Of a stretch of DNA of 64,000 bases, positions 19,191-29,432 are shown one piece after another. Location of the stretch: contig JACCIX010000298.1 of the NCBI GenBank assembly GCA_025506515.1, positions 1 through 64,000 on the forward strand, written 5' to 3'. A model generated the notes under the pieces. That model ran no database searches and was not told the DNA's origin. It saw only the letters and a program-made list of their open reading frames with translations. Numbering within the stretch: the stretch's first letter is position 1; each line of letters begins with the position of its first letter. The translations under genes were made by a program, and so were the position numbers. The DNA comes from Flaveria trinervia. Lineage: Eukaryota; Streptophyta; Magnoliopsida; Asterales; Asteraceae.

Positions 19191-19699
19191 TGTGAGGGGT
19201 TTAAATTTAAATTTTAATTGCTAAATAATATTATGTGTAGTGGTATTATTTGTAGTATTGGGTAGTATTTTTGGTGGTATAATTTAGTTAGTTGATGTCT
19301 CATATGCACGATGCATGCATTAGCCGAAAATGTTAGTGTGTAGGCACACAATTTAATTGTTTCAATAATAATTTGATTTCGTAGTAGGGGTGACTAATTG
19401 ACTTTCTCGGAGCACTAACTTCAAAAAGGTAAAACTCAAATTATCTAAAAGTCACTAAAATCACATAAAAATCATAAAATGGAACAAATAGCAAAAGATG
19501 ATTCCAAATTCACTAATAGAGTTAGATTGTTTCTAATATTAGTACTCATAAGACAGGTAATAGATTGTTTCTAATATTAGTACTCATAAGACACGTAATG
19601 ATGCAAGTAGATTAGGGTTAGAATAACGACCTTGAGGTCGTTTGCCACATAATGGCTCCTCTACAATAGCAGTTAAGCTAGTGGTGTGGTTGTCCGTTT
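19191..19699. other. AT-rich sequence with a 38-bp direct repeat, no gene seen
   Basis: No credible ORF. A 38-bp unit beginning TAGATTGTTTCTAATATTAG is present twice head to tail at 19523-19560 and 19561-19598, with one mismatch (CAGG versus CACG). Otherwise nothing recognised. Confidence 0.5.
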
Positions 19700-20169
19700 T
19701 AGGCTGCTTAGGGGAGTGTTGAGCCTCATCCTGAGGGCTTATGGCTTGGGTGGGGGATCATCAGGTTGAGACAAAAGGAGACAACACTGATATTAAGGTC
19801 AATTATGGACAACGGTTGGACCTTTGGCTGAGTGGGAGCCCTGAGTTCCACACTAGCCTTTTTGGATTGAACAGAGTGGACTTGTTCAATCAGAGTAGAT
19901 TAAACAAGGGTTCATTTGGAGAATCTTTCGTATGTGAATTTGATTAGGTGGGAAGAAGTGATTAGCATTAAAGTGGTGGTGTCTAGTCTGGTTTCCTGCT
20001 TGGTCTATAGGAATCTCACTATGAGATATTGGTCAAGCATACCTAGAAGAAGATTAGTAACCATCTCGTGATGTTGGTGGGTACCTTCTTTAATGTTTTG
20101 AAGATGACCAACCTCAAGTGAGGGACCAATATAATGTTTTTATATTTTCCTCGTCAAGCTCACGATTGG
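19700..20169. other. Unassigned stretch, probably decayed retroelement
   Basis: A 68-codon plus-strand frame (19741-19947) has no recognisable motif. The minus strand continues the decayed post-pol ORF that lies to the right, so this may be its far end, but I see no conserved residues. No other signal. Confidence 0.35.
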
Positions 20170-20720
20170 TTATGTGTTGAATGAACTATGAATACATATA
20201 GAATGGATCGTAGGTGAGACATTGTGCTGAATGAACTACAATTGTGAGTTGTTGAATCGAAGGCCTTTGACCAACCCATGAACTAAGCATCCCAATTGAA
20301 ACGTGATTTGATCCCATCCCCTTAATTTATTGGATATGTTGTGCAAGACATTGTGCAACAAGAACATCTAGTTGTAGGAGAAGTTGAACTTGTTGACAGT
20401 TGACTTTGATCCTAAATGGATGTAAGTGTCCTCCAAATCAGAATTGGGGAATTCAATGGGGGCTTCTTCATCATGAAGCTCCAGATGCTTCCTGATTTGT
20501 TTTCACTAATGATGATCCATGCCCGCAGGTCCTCGCTCTGATCACCCTTTCACTTTATGCAGTTCGCTTTGACCATTGGCCCAAAATATGGCCATGTGGT
20601 TTGAGTAGATGGTAGGATTAACAATGAGGGTAGTGAAGTATGTAGATTGTGACAAAAATTAGACAATATGGAAAAATCAACATCCTTTGAGGAATCAAGG
20701 ATAGAGATTTGAGAGTGAGT
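20170..20720 (-). pseudogene. Decayed post-pol ORF of a Sirevirus-like element (L)
   Basis: Reading right to left, about 20700-20620 gives TLIVNPTIYSNHMAIFW, matching the VNPTIY...FW signature of element B's post-pol ORF. The frame at about 20500-20170, with two stops, gives KHLELHDEEAPIEFPNSDLE and WDQITFQLGCLVHGLVKGLR, the kind of sequence seen further along in these ORFs in composite plants. Start and end are lost. Element C's presumed LTR begins just to the right, which may have removed the upstream pol of L. Confidence 0.55.
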
Positions 20721-20893
20721 AGTGAAGAAGATAATGTAAATTTAGGGCTTTGACAAAGCTAAACAAAGTAAAGAAAGCGAGTCGGAATTTTTAAATGAGG
20801 TATAAAAGGATCAAACAGATAAGGTGAAAGGACTTTAGGTTTGATATTTGCCAGGTGCGGTAAGATAACCATTTAAGATATTCTGACGATCAT

Positions 20894-21688
20894 TGTAAGC
20901 CTTAGTGAAAGACTAATACACCCAAAATAGACCAAGTTATTCATGCATGCATGCACTCAGTGCAGAGTAGAAGTTATTTCGGAAGTTTTACACCTTACAT
21001 AAGAAATATTCCAAGTGTACAATCTTTCAAGCCAAGAACAATATCTTTCGAAACCAAAAGTGAATTCTTCCCTCAAGATAAAGTCTTTCGTAGCCAATAG
21101 AGGAAAAACATATTTCTTTGGAAGATTGTGAAGAACATGCTTTTCTCTGACGTATTTTACATAAATCTGACCAACTTTCTGATGTAATTCTGATGACTCA
21201 CCAACTTATACAAGTTGGTGAATGGTCGATGCCTATTGTAACTGTACATTGAGGTCTTGAATCTATAACTTTCTACCTTACAAACTTTTATTCCTTATGT
21301 AATATATTACTATGTGAGCTATGGCATGTCATAGTCACTAGTCAAAAGGCAGATCTGCCTTTTGAAACTATATTGATTTTGTTGTCTAGATCAAATGTAT
21401 CCGGCTGGCTATCTAAGTATGGCCAACTCTAGAATGTAGTTTAAAGTGTCTCAAGTCCGTGTAACTTATTTCCTATGTTTTGTAACACTTGTGATGAATC
21501 TTGAGAAGTAATGTACTGCAATCTTGAAAACCAAACATCTTTGTTGTTCTTAAGTTTCTGTCTCTTGTATACTTGTGTTTATAGTATCATAACCAAAGAC
21601 TCTGTTCCTTATGTGATCTGTTAAATGTTCTAAATACTCTCCTTACTATGAGACTAAGTGTATTGACCATCCCTTAAACAACCCTACA
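20894..21688 (+). repeat. Probable 5' LTR of element C
   Basis: The right end CCCTACA sits two bases before the primer-binding site. The start TGTAAGCC at 20894 is chosen because TGTAAG nearly mirrors CCTACA. The stretch is non-coding with TTTCGGAAG- and CTTTCGAAAC-like words. It does not match the LTR that closes this element on the right (41840-42499). Confidence 0.45.
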
Positions 21689-21690
21689 AG

Positions 21691-21702
21691 TGGTATCAAA
21701 TC
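21691..21702 (+). promoter_or_regulatory. Primer-binding site of element C
   Basis: TGGTATCAAATC matches the first eight bases of the usual TGGTATCAGAGC; the rest has mutated. Its position two bases after an ACA terminus and about 100 bases before gag supports it. Confidence 0.6.
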
Positions 21703-21789
21703 ATTCCAGGCTCTTGATTATAAGATATCACTATCTTAGATCCCTCAGTCTCACAAAACACTTAACAACTCAAGTGGCAGCTCTCACTA

Positions 21790-22576
21790 AGGCTGATATG
21801 GAAACTGGAACCATGACGAAATCCCCACTGATCACTCCTAAAGACTTTGATACTTGGTGTCAAAGAAATGGAAGGCTTTATCAAGTCTCAAGACTACAGG
21901 ATGTGGGAATCTACTTTCTATGGACTTCACATACCAAGCACCTCTTTAGCTGCTGCTGGAGGTGGTATGATTCCAAAGGAGGTGGCTAACTATTCTGAAG
22001 AAGATAGAAAGCGAATAGATATAGATCAGAAAGCGTTGACTATCCTTAAAACTGCTTCCAAACTTCATCTACAAGATTTCAAGAAGTGCAAAATTGCTAA
22101 GCAATTATGGGATGCACCGAAGCTCATGTATGAGGGTCCACTAAAGCAAATGAGAACAAGAAGGACCTCATGAAGCAATAGTTTGAGAATTTCACCTTCA
22201 AAGAAGGTGAAACCATGACTTAACAATAATTCATATATGTTGAGATTGTGGATACTCTAATGGAGGTTAGAGTAACTCTTGAAAATAGAGACATTGTAAG
22301 GAAGTTCATATCCTCTCTTCCTAGACAATAGAAACATTATTGTGTTGTTATCAAGAGAACTAAGAACCTTAAGACTCTCACTCTTACAGAATTGTGTGTT
22401 ATTCGTAGTGGATACTAGATGGAGATGAATATGCAAAATCCATCTGGTAACTCCAGCAATCAACTGAGTTCAGCCATTCATATGGTAGAAAGCGATTGTA
22501 GAGAACCATAACATCATCTTATCTGCTTCCCTGACAACTCACAAAAGGTCCTTTTATCACCTTCCTTGAGACACCA
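21790..22576 (+). pseudogene. gag: gag of element C, 5' part, interrupted by D
   Basis: Starts near ATG 21798 (MAD/METGTMTKSPLITPKDFD region in the 21690-21989 frame). A frameshift near 21860 moves the rest into the 21847-22173 frame, with MWESTFYGLHIPSTSL, YSEEDRKRIDIDQKALTIL and KIAKQLWDAPKLMYEGP, typical UBN2-type Gag. A further shift near 22170 precedes MKQ..FENFTFKEGE-type residues. The frame is then cut by element D. Forms the particle coat when intact. Confidence 0.7.
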
Positions 22577-23479
22577 TGTAAAGCCCCCGTTCCCGGGCAC
22601 CTTACGGTTGGTCATTCATTGCATAAAAAATGTTATAAAACGTACATTTATTTTGTAGCGGAATTTAAAACATTCATTAATAACTAAAAACATGTCATTT
22701 ACAACATTTTTTTTCATCTCAAAATACAAGACATGTCAAAATACGGATGCTAGCCTCAAAATGCTTATGCATCCACGCCTGCAACTCCTCAGCATCAACA
22801 TATACCTGCCAACTATCATGCATACAAAAGTCAGCGACGCTGAGTGAGTTCTAGTTTTCTAATAAAACATACTTTCCTTACAAAAAACGTTCTTTACTTT
22901 ATTTCAAATCATACTATACTTTACAACCGTTCGTGATCATGCATCATACGTACATACAGATATATCATTATTATCTTCATCATTACGTCGTTAGCTTCAT
23001 TCATTCAACGTATAAATTATCGTTCACTTCTATTTTCTAGATCCGGTCAGACTTTACCCTCTTCTAGCACGCAACCACGATTACTGAGGGCGAATGACAA
23101 GGATCCTTCTCTGTACGTTATTACAATAATTCATTTACGTTCATTCATACGTTCATTCTTTCATACATGATCATTCGTTCATTACTCATTATTACTCGAA
23201 TCTTGTCTCTTGTAATATCCCCGACTCATGCTCGAAAGCTGATGTTGTGCCGCGGCCTGCTTACAAACCCCCGACTCATGTACGAAGACTGACACAGCAC
23301 CAGGAAATGCAACAAATATCCCATACGAGTCAATCACAGGGATTGAACTCCATCCGAGTCTGTTGCAACACAAAGTTGCTCATCTCATTATCTCGTCTCA
23401 TGGACAAAGACCACTATCGAGTCTGTTGCGACACCGAGTCGCTCACCTTATAACTATGCTTGGCTTTATGCCACACCTC

Positions 23480-23785
23480 GGGTAACAAAACCCCCACCGA
23501 AGTGGGTAACATCACCCCCACCGAAGTGGGTAACACACCCCCACGAAGTGGGTAACAACACCCCCCATCGAAGTGGGTAACAACACCCCCACGAAGTGGG
23601 TAACAACACCCCCCATCGAAGTGGGTAACAACACCCCCACCAAAGTGGGTAACAACACCCCCACCAAAGTGGGTAACAACACCCCCACCGAAGTGGGTAA
23701 CAACACCCCCACCAAAGTGGGTAACAACACCCCTCACCGAAGTGGGTAACAACACCCCCACCGAAGTGGGTAACAACACCTATGA
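23480..23785. repeat. 24-bp tandem array in the left LTR of D
   Basis: Twelve copies of a unit like GTGGGTAACAACACCCCCACCGAA, with variants CACCAAA, CATCGAA and CACGAA. Direct repeat without spacers. The right LTR has an equivalent array with eleven copies (36605-36895). Confidence 0.93.
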
Positions 23786-24229
23786 AGGTCAGTCATAAAG
23801 ATTGGAACCCTTGAGTGCACACTTTAGGATTTGCTAAACCTCACGCGGTAGATCTTAAGGCATTAAGAGCCGTGGACCTCTGTACATATTGCATGCAAGC
23901 CTCTCTATACTTCTCTCTTTATTCATTAATTTATTCATGCATGCATTCATTAATTATGTTCCTCTTTTCATTATTTTACACTTTACGTTACACAATACTT
24001 TCATTACATTTAATAACCTTCAACGCAAAGCCAATGGAAGACATACATATATAATAAGGAACATACATAAACATAAACATAAACCATCACCAATACAGGC
24101 ACATCATATATGCATAACACACATCAAACATAAGCCATCACATCATAACGAGGCCTATCTTTCTATTTTACCCCTTAAAATCCACTTAGAAAACCTAAAG
24201 TCCAAATTGGGCGCATGGGACCTTCCAGG

Positions 24230-24800
24230 CGCATGAGCATAAAAATTCTAAGTGTAAAACAGTCTCGACGGATGGACACTATTTGGGCGTTTTTGCCTGT
24301 TTAGGCGCATCCCCAACACTTAGCCGTTTCAAGCACTTGGGCTCATGGACACTGTTTCGGCGCGTGGCCAACACTTAGCTGTTACATTCACTGGGACGCA
24401 TGGGCACTGTTTAGGTGCATGGCCAATACTTAGCCATTTCAAGCACTTGGGCGTATGGACACTATTTGGGCGCATGGCCAACACTTAGCCGTTTCATTCA
24501 CTGGGATGCATGGGCACTGTTTAGGCGCATGGACAGTACTTAGCCTTTTCATTCACTGGGACACATGGGCACTGTTTAGGCGCATGGCCAATACTTAGCC
24601 ATTTCATTCACTTGGACGCATGGGCACTGTTTAGGCGCATGATCCACACATGGGCGCATGGCCAATACTTAGCCGTATGGCCAACATGCTGGGTGCATGG
24701 ACCACTGTTCAGGCGCATGACCCACTCTTGGGCACATGGCCAACACTTAGGCGTTTGGCCTCTCATGCTGGACGCATGGACAACTGTTTGGGTGCATGAA
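24230..24800. repeat. 55-bp tandem array in the left LTR of D (GGCGCATGG repeats)
   Basis: About ten imperfect copies of a unit like CACTGGGATGCATGGGCACT followed by GTTTAGGCGCATGGCCAATA and CTTAGCCGTTTCATT. The equivalent array of the right LTR is at 37310-37870. Confidence 0.85.
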
Positions 24801-25459
24801 CCACTATTCATGTTCATCAAAACATTCTGAAATATTTTCTATGCTACCAATTCACCCTATTATCATTCGAAGTATACCCAAACACAGATCTAAAGGCCAT
24901 CTAAGCATGCTAAACATCATCTCTAACCCATAATCAACACTATAACATACATACATACATACAACATTCGAACATAAAGCTGTAAACCCATGGTTTCTAT
25001 AAAAGATGTTTACATAATATGCGTAATAGCCCCAAATCAGTTAAAAATCTGGAAAAGAGGGGTTCTAGAAACTCACCTTGAGCAGCTTTTGAACAACAAT
25101 CCTCTAGTTCAAGCCCACTTTGATTCAGCTCTTGAATCCCGAAAACAAACTCTAAACAACCAAAACTTAGGTCAGGAACTCGAAACCCAACTGAAACCAA
25201 GCGCATAGAAGAGAAGACTTACCTTTGAAGATGTTTCTTCCTCTTTCTCTATCTAGAACCTCGGTTCTCTCTCTCTCTTCTTCTTCCTCCGAGAGCAAAG
25301 TAGCTTTCTGCTTTGATATGGGCGACCATGCCCTTTAAATTCTTAAAATAATAAGATTTGTACTTTATACACTTTTCCCCCCTCCATTTGTGTACAATTT
25401 CTATTCCTTCCACTTACTTTCATTTTCCTTTCGTTTAAATAAAATTTCGTGGTGTTACA

Positions 25460-25475
25460 AGTCTACCCCCTTAAC
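25460..25475 (-). promoter_or_regulatory. Polypurine tract of gypsy element D
   Basis: On the minus strand TTAAGGGGGTAGACT directly precedes the TGTAACACC LTR start. It fixes the direction of D. Confidence 0.8.
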
Positions 25476-25599
25476 GAGGTTTCGTCCCCAAAACCTGTCA
25501 CTTCTCGAACAGTTACAGGTAACACTGTCTCACTCCTTCTTTCATCTTGTATTTAAACTTAGATCTCTTTAGGCTTCACTGCACCCGCACAAGTGAAAC

Positions 25600-25935
25600 C
25601 ATCATCCTCCTTAGCCTATTCTCTTCTTCTTATTAGGAATGGTCACTAGTTGCTCCTCGTGGATGGATACTCTGTCCATCTCAGTATTCTCTAGTAGCAT
25701 GATCATATCCTTATCGGTTGAGCTCTTTCTTAGACGAGATGCATGGAATATCAGATGAATTCCACTTAACTCATCAGGTAGCTCCAGTCGATGTGCCACT
25801 TCTCCTGCATGAGCAACAACTTAGAATGATCCTCCACACTTTAATATTAGCTTTACTCAATTTCAAATCAAGCAATCCGCTTTCCTGGTCGAAGCCTTCC
25901 TTATACTTCATTATCGTAGGTCGTCACTGAACTCT
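25600..25935 (-). pseudogene. pol: C-terminal remnant of D pol (after integrase)
   Basis: The open stretch 25799-25611 reads HRLELPDELSGIHLIFHASR followed by a Lys/Asp-rich part and EEQLVTIPNKKKRIG. In plant Ty3/gypsy elements a RLELP..LSGIH..FHVS..RK segment lies at the C-terminal end of integrase, before or within a chromodomain-like tail. No catalytic integrase core remains upstream. The frame runs on toward the polypurine tract without an intact stop position. Confidence 0.75.
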
Positions 25936-26270
25936 GGTTGTGCACGGTTGAGCAGTCCATCTTCTTGCAACACTTGGGGTTTGAGTCATCGACTACTCAT
26001 CAACTCACTCGAAGATGCATGTCTACCTACCTATGTCTGTCTTGAACAGCCTAGCAGGAACAAGCGCTCTCTCTCAATTCTATCATGCAATCCTCTAGGG
26101 CATTAGGTAACCTAGTAGACCTACTAATAGCAATTCTTACATCGAAGGGCTCATCGATCTCCCTATCCTTAACGTGCAACATCACAGAAAATAGCGGCAA
26201 CAAAACTACTACTAGCGTCACAGTTAAAGCATAGATGCATAAATCTAAACTTGCAAGAACGTACCTGATG
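25936..26270 (-). pseudogene. Protease trace of D and deletion junction
   Basis: Reading right to left after gag, a trace of a SGTFLQV-type protease start near 26265-26245 and a stretch with IGRSMSPSM or IDEPFDVRIAIS in two frames are visible, with many stops. The catalytic residues are not recognisable. Somewhere here reverse transcriptase, RNase H and the integrase core have been deleted. Confidence 0.4.
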
Positions 26271-27594
26271 TTACCTTGGAGTCGGACCTAGCCTCCTCCC
26301 GGTCATAATGAGGGCTCTAGCCTTCATCCTCGGTTCTCCTCCCTCGTACCGGAGCTTCCTCTGATCTCCTTCACTCCCGAACCTTTCGCTCTCGGCTTCT
26401 TGCAATCCCTGCTCATGTGTCCCTCCGCACCACAGGAATAACACCTCCCCATACTGCAGTTCTTCGCCACATGTCCAGTCGACCCACAACGGAAACAGAC
26501 ATTGCCCCCCAGTCTACATTCCCCGGGGTGCCTGTGTCCACACCTGTCACACCTTTTCGACCCCGCACCAGTTATGACCACACCTGATCATCCACTCGTG
26601 CATCTTTGCCACCTAGAGCGGTTCTGCCACGTTCCAATCGCTTCCCGTTCCATTCTTGATCACCATCTCCTTTCTTGCTACTTTCAGTCTCCATGACAGA
26701 TCTTTCATCATACAATCTCCCTGCCAAATCAACCGCCGACCTAAACGTGCTTGGTTGGGCAGCAATCATGTGCCTACGGATATCTGTCGGCAAGCCCTGA
26801 ATGTACCTCTTGATCTTTCGTGAAAGAGGTGTCACCTGATCCGGCACCAGACGTGCCATCTCATTGAATTTAGCGGTATATTGCTCATGTGCCATCGTTC
26901 CCGCCTCCAGCTACAAGAACTCTCTTTCAACTTTGTCCATCTCACGGTGAGGACATAATTCCTCAATCACCAGCCTTTTCAACTCCGGCCATCGCATCCT
27001 CCCGATAGCCCTGCTTCCCTTAACCTAGACGATATTGTCCTACCAACACAAGGCTGAGTCCACAAAAGAATGGGTAGTAAACTTCACCTTCTGATCCTCC
27101 GGCACTCGCTGATATTCAATACCACTTCCATCTCTCTCACCCATCGGTGAGCAGCAGCAGCGGTGCTGTTTGCATCAAAAGTTGGGGGCTTGCATGGTTG
27201 AAACACCCCATAGTTACAACCTCGTTCCGCCTCCAGCGCAGGCTCTTCCTCTTCGTTCTCTTCATTATCGAAGAAAACCGTTTCAGTCTCGGGTCGTCTC
27301 CTTTTGCCTGAAGGTCTACCCCTTTCCTGTCTCTCCTCGTCTCTAACAACCTTCATAACTTCGGTCGCCATAGACGGTAGGATCGTCTGCATAACCTGAT
27401 GCACTTCCTCGCTAACGGCCTCTCTCATCGATGCTCTCTGATTAGCATTCTCATCACCGCCCTCCTGATGAGGGGCCTCGGGTTCCTCATGGACTGTTCT
27501 TCCAGCCCTAGACTTTCCTCTTGTGACCTGTGGTTCAGCACCACGTCCACCACCACCTCCACCTCGTGAAGCTTCGAAGATCTACCACGAACCA
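26271..27594 (-). pseudogene. gag: gag of gypsy element D with three zinc knuckles
   Basis: ATG at 27594 (MVRGRSSK); a one-base shift near 27570 leads to the 27428-27084 frame with a Arg/Glu-rich part and VFQPCKPPTFDANSTAAAAH, the start of the Gag core. A broken stretch, 27083-26900, keeps WPELKRLVIEELCP. The 26895-26572 frame has YTAKFNEMARLVPDQVTPLS and IQGLPTDIRRHMIAAQP. The 26581-26324 frame has CDRCGHRHPGEC (CX2CX3HX3C), CFRCGSTGHVAKNC and CYSCGAEGHMSRDC, two standard CCHC knuckles after one variant. Binds and packages element RNA in intact relatives. Confidence 0.85.
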
Positions 27595-27737
27595 TCTTCT
27601 AACACACTATAAGATTCAAACACTAACACGGTCATTCAAGGTAATAACTCTGTTTATGTCACATATAGTAAGTCCCTAATTATAGTGGCTAGTTGTGATT
27701 AGCCAGTTACTTTACTCTTCATACCCCAAGCATTTCC
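27595..27737 (-). other. Leader of element D, proximal to gag
   Basis: Short non-coding stretch between gag of D and the insertion of E. It ends in TTTCC (27733-27737), the target duplication of E; the leader continues at 35825. Confidence 0.7.
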
Positions 27738-28668
27738 TGAAGGGATTTTAACAAGTTTATCAAATTTGTTTAACCATTTTAAACATAAAACGCAATGGAT
27801 AATCATTTTAACATCTTGTTAGAAGTTTACATAAACCATTTTATGTTGATAAAACCCTTTAAGATGGATCTATTTGCATGAACAAGTAATTACTTACAAA
27901 ACAAGCATGGAAAGATAATGAAAACTACATTTCAAAGCTTTCTTTTGAGATGAGAAGGATGATGTTCCTGAAGGCAAGACTCCAAATAGCAATCCTCAAG
28001 AAGTAATACCCCAAGTTCCTTCAAACACCCACTTGCTAGGTTGTGTTGCACCCACTTAAAAAAAACCTCTTCCAAATCGATTTTCTAGTCAAGAATCCTT
28101 GCTTGAAGGCTGAAAATAAACTTGATTCAGCTCTAAAAATCGAGTTCAAGAGAAAGAGATGACAGAATTTCTTTTGCTTTATGTGTGTGAGAGAAAGGTG
28201 TATCCTTTGGAAGAGTGTAATGAATGTTGATTGCTTGGAACAAAAACATAAAATTCGAGAGTCCCAATGCCCCTTAGGGGGCGGCCGAATTCACTCCCCA
28301 AAGGGGAGTTTCCCTCTTATTTTCAATTTTTATAAAATGTACACTTTCATCCTTATGATTTTATAAAATTAAACCCCTTTTTAAATTTATAACAATGACA
28401 CACTATTATTTGTCATTGTTTAACTAATTTAAATAATGAAACAAATATCTTTCATGAACAAATTATCTATATAATCTTGTTCATTTACAAAAGCAATGTT
28501 TTAGAAAACCCAGTTTCTAAATTGGTGCTAATATTTATTCGTATGATCACATCAACGAACAAATATTTATTGGTGTTGTTTGGCTTGTTATTGGGTATGA
28601 CCCGACTTGGATCATATCATACTAGCCACATCAATTTAGTATGTATCTTGGGCAGATCACTTCTTTCA
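27738..28668 (-). repeat. 3' LTR of element E
   Basis: 931 bp. Ends TGAAGGGATTTTAAC on the left and CTTCTTTCA on the right (plus strand). Nearly the same as the right copy, including the NotI-like GGGGCGGCCGAATTC stretch, with scattered single changes and small indels. Bounded by the polypurine tract at 28669. Confidence 0.9.
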
Positions 28669-28678
28669 ATCTCCCACT
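28669..28678 (-). promoter_or_regulatory. Polypurine tract of element E
   Basis: On the minus strand GTGGGAGAT stands immediately before the TGAAAG LTR start. The same tract precedes the LTRs of I (49195-49203) and G (53835-53843). Confidence 0.75.
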
Positions 28679-29432
28679 TGCACAAGATTCATAGTAGATT
28701 GATGCAAGTAGCAAATAACGCCTAGCAACGGTTTGCTACCCCTAGTGTATATGATTAAGTGCCATTCAATAACATAATCCTCTTCAAGTACCTTACTTCA
28801 AATGTTTTAGGTGAATCAATCATCTATCCTTTTGTTTCAGATGTCATGTTGAATCCAGAGACACAGGATTGTCATTCTCCGATGATTAAACTTTAACAGG
28901 ACTTACACATGTAACTCTCAACGTATAAGAGGAACAAATTCCATCTTGACTACATACTTCTCTCACAATCACCTTATATCATACCTGAACCTAGCCTTAT
29001 GTACTGCCAATCTTTCATAACAGTAAAGAACTAAGTCAAAGTACAATACTTGGTCAATATCAAGACCCAATATGTATCTCAGGTCTGAGGATGCAATGAT
29101 ATTCGCGTTTACTCAATATATCTTATGACTAATCACAAAGACTCCATGCAGAAATAATTGAGAGCGGGTCAGTCCTATATCTATATCCTATAGATATCAA
29201 TGAACTTTGGTAGCAACCTCTTGCTCTATATTCATACCTTATGAATATCAACCAATCCAAGTTCATTATAGTCTTACATTCATAGTTGTTCCCACATGTA
29301 TGATAGACTACGGACGTTTAGAATAACTTACTTATTCACGGATTTAAAGCATGCTAAAATAGAAGAACAAATGAAAGTTATAACCATATAATTAAGTTAA
29401 ATAACATAAGTTCCAATATAAAAAAAATAAAA
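28679..29432 (-). other. 3' untranslated tail of element E
   Basis: About 750 bases between the pol stop and the polypurine tract without a credible ORF. It matches the tails of I (48490-49200) and G (53844-53938), so it is part of the element. Confidence 0.7.

Larger units (their letters stand above)
20894..22576 (+). mobile_element. Copia element C, left part (to the insertion point of D)
   Basis: A presumed 5' LTR (20894-21688), primer-binding site at 21691 and the first part of gag (about 21790-22576). Gag is cut at 22576 by the LTR of gypsy element D and resumes at 38517. The five bases CACCA are present on both sides (22572-22576 and 38517-38521), so C is the target of D. Element C continues to 41839. 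Confidence 0.8.
22577..25459 (-). repeat. 3' LTR of gypsy element D (left copy)
   Basis: About 2.88 kb, TGTAAAGCCC to GTGTTACA. It matches the right copy over almost all its length but keeps about 360 bp (roughly 22788-23147) that the right copy lacks. It carries a 24-bp tandem array (23480-23785) and a second array of 55-bp units (24230-24800). Spurious repeat ORFs here are not genes. Confidence 0.88.

Noticed and set aside
23414..23779. Gly/Val/Pro-rich frames in the LTR of D (also 36531-36892)
   Set aside because: Caused by the 24-bp array, whose length is a multiple of three, so every frame without a stop in the unit stays open.
23480..23785. CRISPR array
   Set aside because: Units are direct tandem repeats without unique spacers, in a plant retrotransposon LTR, and no cas gene is present. 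The same applies to 7283-7635 and 54430-55185.
24608..24830. Short ORFs on both strands with His/Trp repeats
   Set aside because: They follow the 55-bp array of the LTR of D and recur in the other LTR.
26324..26581. Host CCHC zinc-finger gene
   Set aside because: The three knuckles lie in frame with a Ty3/gypsy Gag core, between LTRs with a shared target duplication, so this is gag of element D.
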